28,285 nt of DNA from Oscillospiraceae bacterium (GCA_021629085.1 JAJXRJ010000028.1:1-28285); one strand, 5' to 3'; positions 15,152 to 23,756 are shown, counted from the first letter of the stretch. The notes: generated by a model from the letters alone, not told the origin. Program-made: numbers and translations.

Positions 15152-17532
15152 TATTTCTTTTTGGGCAGGGAGAAAACCAAATTGCCCGTGATATGCCTTG
15201 CCTCATAATACCGCCCGTGTTCATCCTCTACAAATCCGCCGTCAAACGGTTCGCTAAAAATGTACGGGTCGTAAAACGAATTGTGCACCACACAAACATC
15301 GCCGTTTGCGCCACGTTCCGGGAAAAACCGGACAATGGCATCCTTTAAGCCGGAAAGCTCGATGCGCCGGTGCATGATGTGGCTGACCGGCGGCAGCTCT
15401 CTTGCGCGCACCACGCCGTCTTTCTGCTCCACAAAGATCCGGCATTCGCTGTGCGCCGCCTTGGGGAACCGGTAACTCGACCATCCGTCTTTGAGTTTCG
15501 TTTCACAGCCCAAAAGCACCGGTGCGCCCAGCGGGAACAAAAAGCGCGATTCCACTGTTGTATCAGGCAAATAAACGGAAAACCACAGTGCGCCGTCATT
15601 TTTGGAAAGCATCAAAACCGGCGGCTTGCACGTTATTTCACACTTGTGAAATGAGATGCCATAGCCCAGCCGGGAAATTGCATCCAAAAGCAGGGCTTCG
15701 CCGTGGAAAAACAGCTCTTCCGGGTGGGATACCGGCAGTTTTTTGCCCTTTACCACGTCGCAGGAGCAGGTGGCGCGCAGCCAAACGCAGTTCTTGCCCG
15801 CCGTTGCAACCACTTTACCGCCGGCATAAGCGTAAGGCACAGCGCCAGTATCGTTTAACAGCTCAGTGTCAATGCCGCCCGCGCATAGGATGGGATTGTG
15901 CTTGATGACGCCCATGGGCTTTTTATCCAGCACAAACGGCAGCTCGCCTGAAACCGGATGTCCTGCCGGGCGCACATTTACAAGCTCCAAAAACGCCTTT
16001 CCCGCGCGGGCGACGGTTCCGTAAAATATCATTTTGCCGCCGGAGCGCACATAGTCGATTGCCGCGCGCTCATAATCGGAATCCGCCTCCGGCACCGGCG
16101 ACACCAAAATGCTTGTTTGATAAATTTCTTTCTTGTGCTTTACAAAATTGTCCGCAGACACCACGCTCGATATGGGTGCGCCGTGGTTGATTGCCCCGCG
16201 GATGAACCAGTCGCCGGCATACATTTCGCGGATGGACGGCTCGTCGCTTGCCCTGCTGTACTGGGAAAACGGGTACACCCAAACCACAGGGGAGGGCTGG
16301 TCCGGCGCGTCCTTCGCCGCTTTTAGCAGGTGCGGCAGCGGCTCGTATACGCATGCGTCCGGCATGTCGCCGTAGGAATTGTCCACTGTGAGAAGGTTTA
16401 AATGCGTGGGGCTTTTCATGTTTCCCGCTTGGTCAATGCGCGCGGCGGCCATGGGCAGGTAGATGTCGTGCGGCTGGCCCTGGTAGCGGTCATACCACGG
16501 GCTGTTCACCCACCATGGGTCGTGGATGTAATACCGGAACAGATACATATCGTCCGGCACCTCGGCCACGCGGGACAAATATCCCGCAATCTCCAGCCCA
16601 AAATCCCCGTCCAGCGCGGCCCAGGGTGAATTGGGCGGCGGAAGGAGGTTTGGCACCGCGTCGTAAATGTCTTTGAGCGGCACGCCGTCGGTGGCCATGT
16701 CAATGCCCATCGTCAGATTAGTGCCCCGCGTTTCAATGGGAAAGTCCGGGCACTCGGCGCGAAACAGCTTCCAAAATTCCAGCACGTCCTGCTTGACGCC
16801 GGGCAGTGCGCCAATATCAAAGGTTTCGCCGTCAAACACCGCGCCATAGGGGCTCCAGGTTTCGCGGCCAAAGCCGATCCCATTGGACAGCCAGATGTAG
16901 TCAAACCCCATGTCTGTCAAAAAGTGCTGGCACTGCCGGCCCAAAAAGGTGCCAAACGGCAGCCCCTCCGGAATGCCGTCCGGAAAACCCGCGTAAGGGA
17001 CAGAATCCGCATGCAGGCGAGTGTAGGAACACACCATGGACGTATTTCCCATGTCCGCGCCGGTGCAGATTTCGTTGTGCCGGTTGTATTTAAAATCCGA
17101 CTTTGCAAACTCCGGCCCGGGGTCAAACGTCTCCCCCACCCGGATGTCCTTGCCCAGCATTTCTTTGCCAACCCGTTTGATGGCTGCGATGATGGTTTTC
17201 AAAATCCGATAGGTCATTACCGGTGGATGCTCTATGTACAAATGATGGTGTGCGTGCAGGCTGACGCCCTCCGGGTCGGTTTTGGTATTCCACTTGCGCC
17301 GGCGGTTGGCAACGCCCAAAAAATAGCACCATTCAAACGGTTCGTCCAAATCGCCCTTATACTCCAAAATTTCTGAGCCGTCCGCCGTCCAAAGCATCAC
17401 CGAAACCTGCTTTGCATGCTTTACAAGCGGCTTCCACTGCTCAAACATGGTTTTTAAAACCGACTCAATGTAGGCGGTATCCGTCTGCTTAAACGGCTTT
17501 AAGCTCATTTCCAGTGTAATATTTTGAAACAT
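15151..17532 (-). CDS. Large protein of unrecognised family, probably glycan-active
   Basis: A 793-residue cytosolic protein (no signal peptide or membrane segment). I do not recognise the family. It opens with TLEMSLKPF. Residues about 60-420 are rich in the Trp/Tyr/Asp/Asn clusters typical of sugar-binding barrels (HHHLYIEHPP; NEICTGADMGNTS; FDYIWLSNGIGFG; ETRGTNLTMGID). Residues about 440-560 have a repeated alpha/beta pattern ending YVRSGGKMIFYGTVARAG, reminiscent of the GATase-like domain of GH42-type proteins. The C-terminal part looks like beta sandwiches. ATG 17532 is 7 bases after GGAGG and 2 bases beyond the esterase stop. Because it is co-transcribed with an isomerase and an esterase, a glycosidase role is plausible but unproven; catalytic residues cannot be assigned. 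Confidence 0.75.
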   Translation of the reverse strand: MFQNITLEMSLKPFKQTDTAYIESVLKTMFEQWKPLVKHAKQVSVMLWTADGSEILEYKGDLDEPFEWCYFLGVANRRRKWNTKTDPEGVSLHAHHHLYIEHPPVMTYRILKTIIAAIKRVGKEMLGKDIRVGETFDPGPEFAKSDFKYNRHNEICTGADMGNTSMVCSYTRLHADSVPYAGFPDGIPEGLPFGTFLGRQCQHFLTDMGFDYIWLSNGIGFGRETWSPYGAVFDGETFDIGALPGVKQDVLEFWKLFRAECPDFPIETRGTNLTMGIDMATDGVPLKDIYDAVPNLLPPPNSPWAALDGDFGLEIAGYLSRVAEVPDDMYLFRYYIHDPWWVNSPWYDRYQGQPHDIYLPMAAARIDQAGNMKSPTHLNLLTVDNSYGDMPDACVYEPLPHLLKAAKDAPDQPSPVVWVYPFSQYSRASDEPSIREMYAGDWFIRGAINHGAPISSVVSADNFVKHKKEIYQTSILVSPVPEADSDYERAAIDYVRSGGKMIFYGTVARAGKAFLELVNVRPAGHPVSGELPFVLDKKPMGVIKHNPILCAGGIDTELLNDTGAVPYAYAGGKVVATAGKNCVWLRATCSCDVVKGKKLPVSHPEELFFHGEALLLDAISRLGYGISFHKCEITCKPPVLMLSKNDGALWFSVYLPDTTVESRFLFPLGAPVLLGCETKLKDGWSSYRFPKAAHSECRIFVEQKDGVVRARELPPVSHIMHRRIELSGLKDAIVRFFPERGANGDVCVVHNSFYDPYIFSEPFDGGFVEDEHGRYYEARHITGNLVFSLPKKK

Positions 17533-17534
17533 GG

Positions 17535-18539
17535 TCATTCCTCCGCTTGATAGAGTTTTTGATACACCGCTTCAAACAGGCGGCGCCCAATGATTTTGTT
17601 GGCAGAAACGCTGTTGTGGATTCCATCGGTAGTGGGAAGGCCCACCGTCGGCACAAAGAGAATGTGCGGCTGTGTTTTGGAAAGCGTCTCCTGCACATGC
17701 CGCATGGTTTCCCAACTCTTATCATTGCTCCCAATATCACGGTCATAGTGGTTGAGCCCGCAGGTGATAAACGGCAAATCCGGCTGGTTTAAATCAGCGC
17801 GCAGGCGCGAAACCATGTTGAGAAACCTGTCCGCATAGCCGTCGGTATTGTTAGAAATCGCTTCGCTCTCCCCCTGATACCACAAAACGCCTTTTATCCT
17901 CCCGCATTTTTTGGCACAGCAAAGCATGTTTTGATAAAGCGTGCCCGTTTCATCCGGATTCCAGAGCGCCATGCCCGAGCCGCCCAGCGCTGTCTGCACC
18001 AGGCCGACGGGATAGCCCAGCGCGCCGCAGAGCAGTTTTGCAAAACACAAATACGGGCTGTGCCCGGGATTTTTTTTGTCCCGGTTGACTTTTAAGCTTC
18101 CGGTGCTGTCGCCCAGCGGATGCGCGGCCAAATCCCAATGGCCGCTGTTGCGCAAAAGGTGCACGCCAAGCATGGGCGGGTCATCATAGGCTTCGCGGCC
18201 AAATCCCACCGCATTGCTCTGCCCGGCGATTACAAATACATCCCCCACCCCCACGTGAAACCGCTTGTCGCCCTGCCGCGCAAGCTCCAAATCCTCATCT
18301 GATTCCCGAAGGCAGGTTGCAATGGTGTAAAGCCCAGGCGGAACCTTTTTAAACTCCACGCTCCATTGATTGCCCGACTGCTGTGCCTTTTTCCAGTCTA
18401 TGGCCGTACGCCCGGTTTTTTCGCACAAAAGCTTTGCATACACCTGCCCGCCCTCTTTCGTGCCGGCAAGGAACATGGGAAGCTCTTTTTGCAGGATTTC
18501 AAAGTTTTGCGGTGCTTGTGAAACGTATGCGCCAATCAC
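17535..18539 (-). CDS. SASA/SGNH-family carbohydrate esterase
   Basis: A 334-residue esterase of the sialate O-acetylesterase-like (SASA) or CE6 type. Residues 1-95 are a small beta domain. The catalytic domain has IAGQSNAVGFG with nucleophile Ser108, ALGGSGMALW, VLWYQGESEA and the terminal Asp305/His308 pair in TDGIHNS. Such enzymes remove O-acetyl groups from sugars. No signal peptide is visible, so it probably acts on imported, acetylated oligosaccharides in the cytosol. The start appears to be GTG 18539, overlapping the isomerase stop as GTGA; no good Shine-Dalgarno sequence is seen, so translation may depend on coupling. Target sugar unknown; acetylated mannan or a sialic acid are both possible. 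Confidence 0.85.
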   Translation of the reverse strand: MIGAYVSQAPQNFEILQKELPMFLAGTKEGGQVYAKLLCEKTGRTAIDWKKAQQSGNQWSVEFKKVPPGLYTIATCLRESDEDLELARQGDKRFHVGVGDVFVIAGQSNAVGFGREAYDDPPMLGVHLLRNSGHWDLAAHPLGDSTGSLKVNRDKKNPGHSPYLCFAKLLCGALGYPVGLVQTALGGSGMALWNPDETGTLYQNMLCCAKKCGRIKGVLWYQGESEAISNNTDGYADRFLNMVSRLRADLNQPDLPFITCGLNHYDRDIGSNDKSWETMRHVQETLSKTQPHILFVPTVGLPTTDGIHNSVSANKIIGRRLFEAVYQKLYQAEE

Positions 18540-19981
18540 TTGACAATCACGCTTTCTATGTTCAATATCCGTGCGATTTTTTCAATGGCCTTTGCATGGT
18601 GCCCAATGCCCAGCGCATAGTGATGCGTGGGGCCCTCCATCACCCAGCGTTTGATAAACGTCTTGGTGTCGGGCAAAAAGTGCCCGCGCGTGTTGGTGTT
18701 GCCAGTGGGCGGGATAGGCCCTTTTTTGGATTCCCCTTCGCCAATGACAAATTTGAATGCGCCGCTTTGCGTTTGCGTGATGCCAAGCATGGTGATGGGG
18801 CCCTCTTTGATGTGAAACTCCACCGATGCGCCCGATCCCGGCTTGCCGTGATATTTTAACAGGCTTCTAAGCGCCGGCTTTCCATCCGCAATGCGCAGAT
18901 GATGCGGCCCGTCGTGGCCGATTAAAATGAAATCCTCCGAGAAGTCAAACGGGTGCAGCTCCGCAAAGCTGCCGCCAATGTCCAGCCGGTCCATAATAAG
19001 CATGGCAATGCAGGTTTTTAAATCAAATTCGCCGCACATGGGGATGCCCTGTGCGTTTAAAATGGAGTTCCCCACAATGAGGGAGGACGCCACCTGCCGC
19101 TGCAGGCTGTTTTCGCTGCCCTCATAATAGTAGGCGAGGCCGTTTAGCCTATGCGTTTCCACAAACCGGTCCAGCGCCGCCGCGGAACGTGCCGCCTGCT
19201 GCAAATCGGGCTGGGTCAGCTTTCGGGTCAGTGCGTCGGATTTGGGATCCGGCATGTCAAATTCTTTTTGAATCAGTTCGATTTTTTCCTGTATTTCCGC
19301 TCCCGAAACTGCCTGGTATTCCTCCACCATACTGTCCATTTCCAAAAGCGGCACATGTACGCCAAACGCTGCGCTCACCGCGGTTGGGTCGGCGTGCATA
19401 TCATACATGGCCTCCAGCGCATGGCCCATAAGCCCAATGCGCGCGCCCTTTAACGCGTGCAAAACGCAGGCAATGTCACACCATTCCTTAATTTCAGCGT
19501 CTGCCCCGGCATCGTCAAACAGCGTGCCCAAAATGACATCCTCCACCCGTTTCCCCATACGCAGCGCCACGCCGGTAAATTCCGGCACCGCACAAATACA
19601 GTCGTTTTCAAGCTGCATCAGCGTGTCGGCGCGGCTGTAATCCAGTGCGGAAAGCGGCTGTAAGGCAGTCAGCACAATCGGCAGGCCGGATTCACGCAGG
19701 ATAGGTGCAAACACCGAAGAGGTTGCATAGGTCACCATGTTGCAAAACAACAAATCCAAATCGTGCGCACGCATTTGTTTTGCTATCAAAAAAGCGCGTT
19801 CACTGCTGTCCACCATGCCAAAATCTATCAGTTCAACGCCGCCAACGGCAATTTTACCGCACAAGTGTTTGTGATACCGCATGAGCGTTTCATGTAAGCC
19901 TTCAAACTGCGCCCAATAGGCGCTGTGCCCCACCGCAAAAATACCGATTTTCGCCGTGCGCAAAGCTTTGCGTTGAATCAT
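18536..19981 (-). CDS. L-arabinose/L-fucose isomerase-like protein
   Basis: A 481-residue protein of the fucose/arabinose isomerase fold. The N-terminal Rossmann-like part begins AKIGIFAVGHSAYW, and LDLLFCNMVTYATSS and GLPIVLTALQP follow. The C-terminal part carries likely metal and catalytic residues: Glu in MCGEFDLKTCIAML, HDGPHH, and HHYALGIGHH near the end. Family enzymes interconvert aldoses and ketoses with a divalent metal. It is divergent enough from classic AraA and FucI that the substrate is open. ATG 19981 is 10 bases from AAAGGAG; the GTG at 19990 would abut the site. It leads an overlapping operon with the esterase and the 793-aa protein, and faces an AraC regulator across a symmetric promoter region. 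Confidence 0.85.
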   Translation of the reverse strand: MIQRKALRTAKIGIFAVGHSAYWAQFEGLHETLMRYHKHLCGKIAVGGVELIDFGMVDSSERAFLIAKQMRAHDLDLLFCNMVTYATSSVFAPILRESGLPIVLTALQPLSALDYSRADTLMQLENDCICAVPEFTGVALRMGKRVEDVILGTLFDDAGADAEIKEWCDIACVLHALKGARIGLMGHALEAMYDMHADPTAVSAAFGVHVPLLEMDSMVEEYQAVSGAEIQEKIELIQKEFDMPDPKSDALTRKLTQPDLQQAARSAAALDRFVETHRLNGLAYYYEGSENSLQRQVASSLIVGNSILNAQGIPMCGEFDLKTCIAMLIMDRLDIGGSFAELHPFDFSEDFILIGHDGPHHLRIADGKPALRSLLKYHGKPGSGASVEFHIKEGPITMLGITQTQSGAFKFVIGEGESKKGPIPPTGNTNTRGHFLPDTKTFIKRWVMEGPTHHYALGIGHHAKAIEKIARILNIESVIVK

Positions 19982-20004
19982 TTTCAGCACACTCCTTTTC
20001 TACC

Positions 20005-20038
20005 CTTGATTATAGTAAATCTATGCGGTATAATCAAG
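20005..20038. promoter_or_regulatory. Symmetric, overlapping divergent promoters
   Basis: A perfect 10-bp inverted repeat (CTTGATTATA at 20005-20014, TATAATCAAG at 20029-20038) builds a promoter on each strand. On plus, TTGATT (20006-20011) and TATAAT (20029-20034) are 17 bases apart. On minus, TTGATT (20032-20037) and TATAAT (20009-20014) are also 17 bases apart. The -35 of each overlaps the -10 of the other, so two polymerases could not bind at once. It serves the AraC gene on plus and the isomerase operon on minus. Confidence 0.85.
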
Positions 20039-20085
20039 ATAGAAACTAAAACAAAACTTGTCAAAAATAAACTGGGAGGGTTTTT

Positions 20086-20946
20086 ATGGAGTTTAGTGAA
20101 ATCCACCCCTACGTGCGTTTTTCAAGAACGCTCACGCTAAAGCCCGACACGGTCTTTCCCACCTTTGTCCCCTACGATGCACGGGTATTTTACGCGTTTT
20201 CGGGAACCGGGGAGATTGTGTGCGAAAACAAGACGGTCACGCTTTGCCGCTCGGATATGCTCATTATCAACACGGGCGTGCCCTACCACCTGTTGCCGCC
20301 TAAGACGGGCGAAGTGCAATACCTCGCCTTAAACTTTGACTTTACATATGAAAACCATGAAAAGACGGTGCCCATCCAGCCCGACCCGCCGGAAGAATTC
20401 CGGCCGCAGGAAATATTGTCGCCGGTTTTGTTTTCCGACTGCCCGAAGCTCAACCGCGCGCTGTATGTGCCAAATATGGTGGAAGCAGAGGCGCTGCTGC
20501 TAGAAATTGAAACGTTATACCAACAAAAGATGCGCTATTTTGCACCCCGCATCAGCGCAAAGTGCATGGAGCTGCTCACACAGGCGGTCATCCACAGCGG
20601 CATGGCCGGCGCAAAGGCGCAAAAAGCCGGGGAGAGTGCGGCAAGCATTGTGCAGTATATCCATGCCCACTATCATGAGCCTTTGGACAACGCGGCCATC
20701 GGCAGGGCGTTCCACTTCCATCCCAATTACATCAACCGCCTGATGATTGCGCACACCGGCATGTCCTTGCACCAATATTTGCTGCACACCCGCATTGCCT
20801 ATGCAATCCGCTATTTGGACGGTTCCTCGCTTTCGGTGAGCGAAATTTCCGAGGCAGTGGGGTTTAAAGGCCCCTCTCACTTCTCCCGCTATTTTCGCCA
20901 GGTGACCGGGCAAAGCCCGCGCAATTACCGCCGTCCGCCCAAATAA
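20086..20946 (+). CDS. AraC-family regulator divergent from the isomerase operon
   Basis: A 286-residue regulator. The N-terminal half is a cupin domain (FYAFSGTGEIVCENKTVTL; INTGVPYHLLPPKTGEV). The C-terminal half holds the two helix-turn-helix motifs (NAAIGRAFHFHPNYINRLM; LSVSEISEAVGFKGPSHFSRYFRQ). It starts at ATG 20086, 5 bases after GGGAGGG. Because its promoter overlaps that of the isomerase operon, it could control both directions from one site. Ligand unknown. Confidence 0.9.
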   Translation: MEFSEIHPYVRFSRTLTLKPDTVFPTFVPYDARVFYAFSGTGEIVCENKTVTLCRSDMLIINTGVPYHLLPPKTGEVQYLALNFDFTYENHEKTVPIQPDPPEEFRPQEILSPVLFSDCPKLNRALYVPNMVEAEALLLEIETLYQQKMRYFAPRISAKCMELLTQAVIHSGMAGAKAQKAGESAASIVQYIHAHYHEPLDNAAIGRAFHFHPNYINRLMIAHTGMSLHQYLLHTRIAYAIRYLDGSSLSVSEISEAVGFKGPSHFSRYFRQVTGQSPRNYRRPPK

Positions 20947-20974
20947 GCTGTGAATAGCGGCGGGATGAAAACTA

Positions 20975-21002
20975 TTGACAATTTAGGCATATTGTGTATA
21001 AT
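20975..21002 (+). promoter_or_regulatory. Sigma-A promoter of the FAD-protein pair
   Basis: Perfect TTGACA (20975-20980) and TATAAT (20997-21002) are 16 bases apart, so the two FAD genes have their own strong promoter rather than relying on read-through from the AraC gene. Confidence 0.82.
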
Positions 21003-21030
21003 AAAACTAATCCATACAAAGGGGGGTTGT

Positions 21031-21054
21031 GGCATGGCAAAACACTGCCATGCC
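21031..21054 (+). promoter_or_regulatory. Hairpin over the start codon of the first FAD gene
   Basis: GGCATGGCA (21031-21039) pairs perfectly with TGCCATGCC (21046-21054) around a 6-base loop. The probable start codon ATG 21034 lies in the left arm, 7 bases after a GGGGGG run. In the mRNA this stem would hold the start codon, which suggests translational control, or that translation begins at the next in-frame ATG (21061) instead. Confidence 0.45.
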
Positions 21055-21858
21055 GTGCTTATGGAGTATGATACTGTAATCATCGGCGCAACCGCCGCAG
21101 GGCTTGGCGCGGCGTTTGCCAAAAAAGGGAAAACGTTAATGATTGATAAACATCCGCATGTGGCGTGTGAATATGTCCAAAGCTTTTATTACGGCACAAA
21201 CTGGAACGCGCATCCGCTCACACCCGAAGCGGCGCATTTGCGCGACGAGCTGTTTGCGCGCGGCATTTTGTCAGATGACGGGCGGGTGCATCTGCCCGCC
21301 GTACTGCCCATGCTGTATCACCAGCTCAAAGAAAGCGGCATTGATTTACTGCTTATGACCAACGTGACAAACATTGAACGGACGGCGGAGGGCTATGCGC
21401 TGGAGCTGTTTTGTGTAAAGGGCTATCTGCGCATTTTGGCCCGCACTGTCATTGACACGGCAAATTGCCCGTTTCTTTATGAATCAGCGCCGCAAAACAT
21501 CCGTGTAAAATCACTCAACGCCATTCTCTACGGCGGGAAGCAGCCGCCTGTTTGGGAGGGGGAAGCAGCGCGGATTGTGCCCGGCAAGCTGGAGGGGGAA
21601 TATGTGCTCCGCTTTTTTGTTTCTCCCGATGAAACCATTTCCGGCGCACGCAAAAAGCTGCACCAGCTTTGGAAATCGCGTCCGGCGGCACTTTTGGACT
21701 GGACCATTGCCGCCACGGCCGACTATTTCGCCTATCAGGCGGATGTGCTGGACCGGGAAACCAGCCCTAATTATATCGACTTAAACCCACGCGGGTATGA
21801 CAACGTGCTGGACGCATTTGACGCGGGCGCGCGGTGCGCTAGGAAGGAGGCGCTCTGA
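21034..21858 (+). CDS. FAD-dependent oxidoreductase-like protein (short)
   Basis: A 274-residue protein with an N-terminal nucleotide-binding motif, TVIIGATAAGLGAAFA at about residues 13-28, in which the usual first glycines are GATAAG, followed by a short acidic strand (LMIDKHP). The rest (ESAPQN, FFVSPDETISGARKKL, SPNYIDLNPRGYDNVLDAFDAGARC) is not recognised and lacks a clear substrate domain; it is shorter than normal FAD oxidoreductases. Its stop codon overlaps the start of the 620-aa FAD protein by one base (TGATG), so the two may form a heteromeric enzyme. Start taken as ATG 21034; ATG 21061 is an alternative without a good ribosome binding site. Confidence 0.7.
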   Translation: MAKHCHAVLMEYDTVIIGATAAGLGAAFAKKGKTLMIDKHPHVACEYVQSFYYGTNWNAHPLTPEAAHLRDELFARGILSDDGRVHLPAVLPMLYHQLKESGIDLLLMTNVTNIERTAEGYALELFCVKGYLRILARTVIDTANCPFLYESAPQNIRVKSLNAILYGGKQPPVWEGEAARIVPGKLEGEYVLRFFVSPDETISGARKKLHQLWKSRPAALLDWTIAATADYFAYQADVLDRETSPNYIDLNPRGYDNVLDAFDAGARCARKEAL

Positions 21859-23720
21859 TGCGGTATTATACAAAACAAGATGGGATTAACATCAACGAGC
21901 CGTCCGCCGTGACCTTTGACATGCACTGTGATTTGCTGGTGATCGGGCTTGGCAGCGGCGGCGTCTATGCCACAATTGCCGCGGCCCAGCAAGGCTTAAG
22001 CGTGATTGGCATAGAACAGCTTTCCTGCGTGGGCGGCACCAATGTGGCCGGCGGCGTGTTCGGCTATTATTTCGGGTCGACCGGCGGCCTGTTTGAAGAG
22101 GTCGACCGTGAGGCAATGGGCTATAAGGACACCATATACAAAGGCTCGAGAAAAACCTGCGGCGAGGCAAAAAAATATACGTTCGAGCAGTGGGCGCTGC
22201 GCGCTGGCGCGCAAATCCGTTACAACACCATATTTACCGGCATTTATATGGAAGATGGCCGCGTGATGGGCGCACGGCTGTTTGACGGCCGGGAATATAC
22301 CGACGTTGCCTGCAAGGTGCTTTTAGACGGCACCGGCGACAGTGCGGTGTGCGATATGCTGGGCGCCGCGTCGGCGGTGGGCCGCGAACTGGACGGCAAG
22401 ACTGTGCCCATCACCAATATGATGAATAACATCCACGACGGGCTTGTGCTGGGTACCAACTTTGACTGCGGCATTGTGGACCAGTTTGACCCCTTTGCGC
22501 TGTCCAAAGCGATTGTGGACTCGGGTGCACTGCATCTAAAAGCGCAATATACGGACGAGGGCGACCGCATGCTGTGCCTTTCAAACCTTCTGGGCATCCG
22601 CGAAGGGCGGCTGGTGGAGGGCGAAAAAACGGTGCGCTTGGACGACTATCTCAATGGGAAACGGGAGGAAACCCCCATTTTTTACGCCTATGCCGATGTG
22701 GACAAACACGGCTTTGACACCGCATTTGAAACCGAAACGCTGTGCGACTGGACGGTGGGCGCCAACCTCGGCGCATTAAATATCACTGTGCCCATCCCCT
22801 ATGAGACGCTGCTGCCAAAGGGGTTTTCCAACCTGCTGAACGTAGGGCGCAGCATTTCGCTCGACCACGACATGTCCAACTGTGTCCGCATGATCCGCGA
22901 TATGCAAAAAACCGGCGAGGCGGGCGGATACGCGGCCTCCCTTGCGGTGAAATATAACTGTGCGCTAAAAGATATCCCCAAAGACGAGCTTATCTCCATG
23001 CTGGACAAAACCGGCTGCCGCACAAAGCCCTGGGAATCGGACTTTGCATTTGACGGCTGGAATTTAAAGCAGACACCCTATGCCGTCACATGGCTTGACA
23101 ATATCGACACCATCAAGGGTGCGCTTGCAACCGACCGGCCCGGCGTGGCAATCTGGTCATGCCGCCTTTTGGGCAGTGCCGTATCTGACGCGCTTGCAGC
23201 GTTTACCCAGTCGGCGGACGAAATGCTTTCCAAGCATGCCGCGTTTGCGCTGGCGCTCATTGGCGATACGCGCGCGCTGCCGGTATTGCGAAGTATGGTT
23301 CGGGCTCGCGACAATTTCCGCCTCCTTGACATGCGCAAGCAAAACCAAATCCACGCGGTGATGGCGCTGTACCTTTGCGGGCGGCTCAAAGACACAGAAA
23401 TCGCAGGCGACCTTATACAGCTGATAACCGACGATGAGGAATATAAAAACCCCGCCTATACGCCGCATTGCTATGAAAAAAACGGCGCGTGGTTTAACGA
23501 TATGTTTTTCCAGATGTTTTCGCACAGCATCCGTGCACTGCTAAAGGTTGGCGACGCACATAAAGATATGCGCCCTGCAATTTCTGAGGCGTTAAAACAA
23601 GCAGTTGCAAACGGCCGCTATGTGCCCATGGTCACCGCGCAAACGGGGGATTTGTACCCTCTGAGCGTAGTTAGAAACGTGGCCGACGTAGTGCATACAC
23701 AGCTTGCAAGCTGGGAATAA
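21858..23720 (+). CDS. FAD-dependent oxidoreductase (FAD_oxidored type) with HEAT-like tail
   Basis: A 620-residue flavoprotein. The Rossmann FAD motif is DLLVIGLGSGGVYATIAAAQ at about residues 29-48, followed by GGTNVAGGVFGYYFGSTGG, typical of the FAD_oxidored group found beside glycan-degradation genes. DGTGDSAVCDMLGA and NLLNVGRSISLDHDMSNCVRMI form the second half of the FAD site. Residues about 415-600 no longer look like a flavin fold: they contain repeated helical segments such as AAFALALIGDTRALPVLRSMV, resembling HEAT repeats. The ribosome binding site AAGGAGG lies in the end of the upstream gene. Substrate unknown; oxidation of a sugar or its lactone is a guess from context. Confidence 0.82.
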   Translation: MRYYTKQDGININEPSAVTFDMHCDLLVIGLGSGGVYATIAAAQQGLSVIGIEQLSCVGGTNVAGGVFGYYFGSTGGLFEEVDREAMGYKDTIYKGSRKTCGEAKKYTFEQWALRAGAQIRYNTIFTGIYMEDGRVMGARLFDGREYTDVACKVLLDGTGDSAVCDMLGAASAVGRELDGKTVPITNMMNNIHDGLVLGTNFDCGIVDQFDPFALSKAIVDSGALHLKAQYTDEGDRMLCLSNLLGIREGRLVEGEKTVRLDDYLNGKREETPIFYAYADVDKHGFDTAFETETLCDWTVGANLGALNITVPIPYETLLPKGFSNLLNVGRSISLDHDMSNCVRMIRDMQKTGEAGGYAASLAVKYNCALKDIPKDELISMLDKTGCRTKPWESDFAFDGWNLKQTPYAVTWLDNIDTIKGALATDRPGVAIWSCRLLGSAVSDALAAFTQSADEMLSKHAAFALALIGDTRALPVLRSMVRARDNFRLLDMRKQNQIHAVMALYLCGRLKDTEIAGDLIQLITDDEEYKNPAYTPHCYEKNGAWFNDMFFQMFSHSIRALLKVGDAHKDMRPAISEALKQAVANGRYVPMVTAQTGDLYPLSVVRNVADVVHTQLASWE

Positions 23721-23756
23721 AAAATGCCCTCACAAAAAAGTGAGGGCATTTTTTTA
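23721..23756. terminator. Bidirectional terminator between FAD gene and recombinase
   Basis: AAAATGCCCTCAC (23721-23733) pairs with its exact complement at 23740-23752 around a 6-base A loop. A T-run follows on each strand, so it ends both the FAD operon and the convergent recombinase gene. Confidence 0.92.

Noticed and set aside
16806..17376. Plus-strand frames of 95 and 150 codons
   Set aside because: Antisense to the 793-aa protein, with low-complexity Arg/Pro/Gly-rich translations and no start signals.
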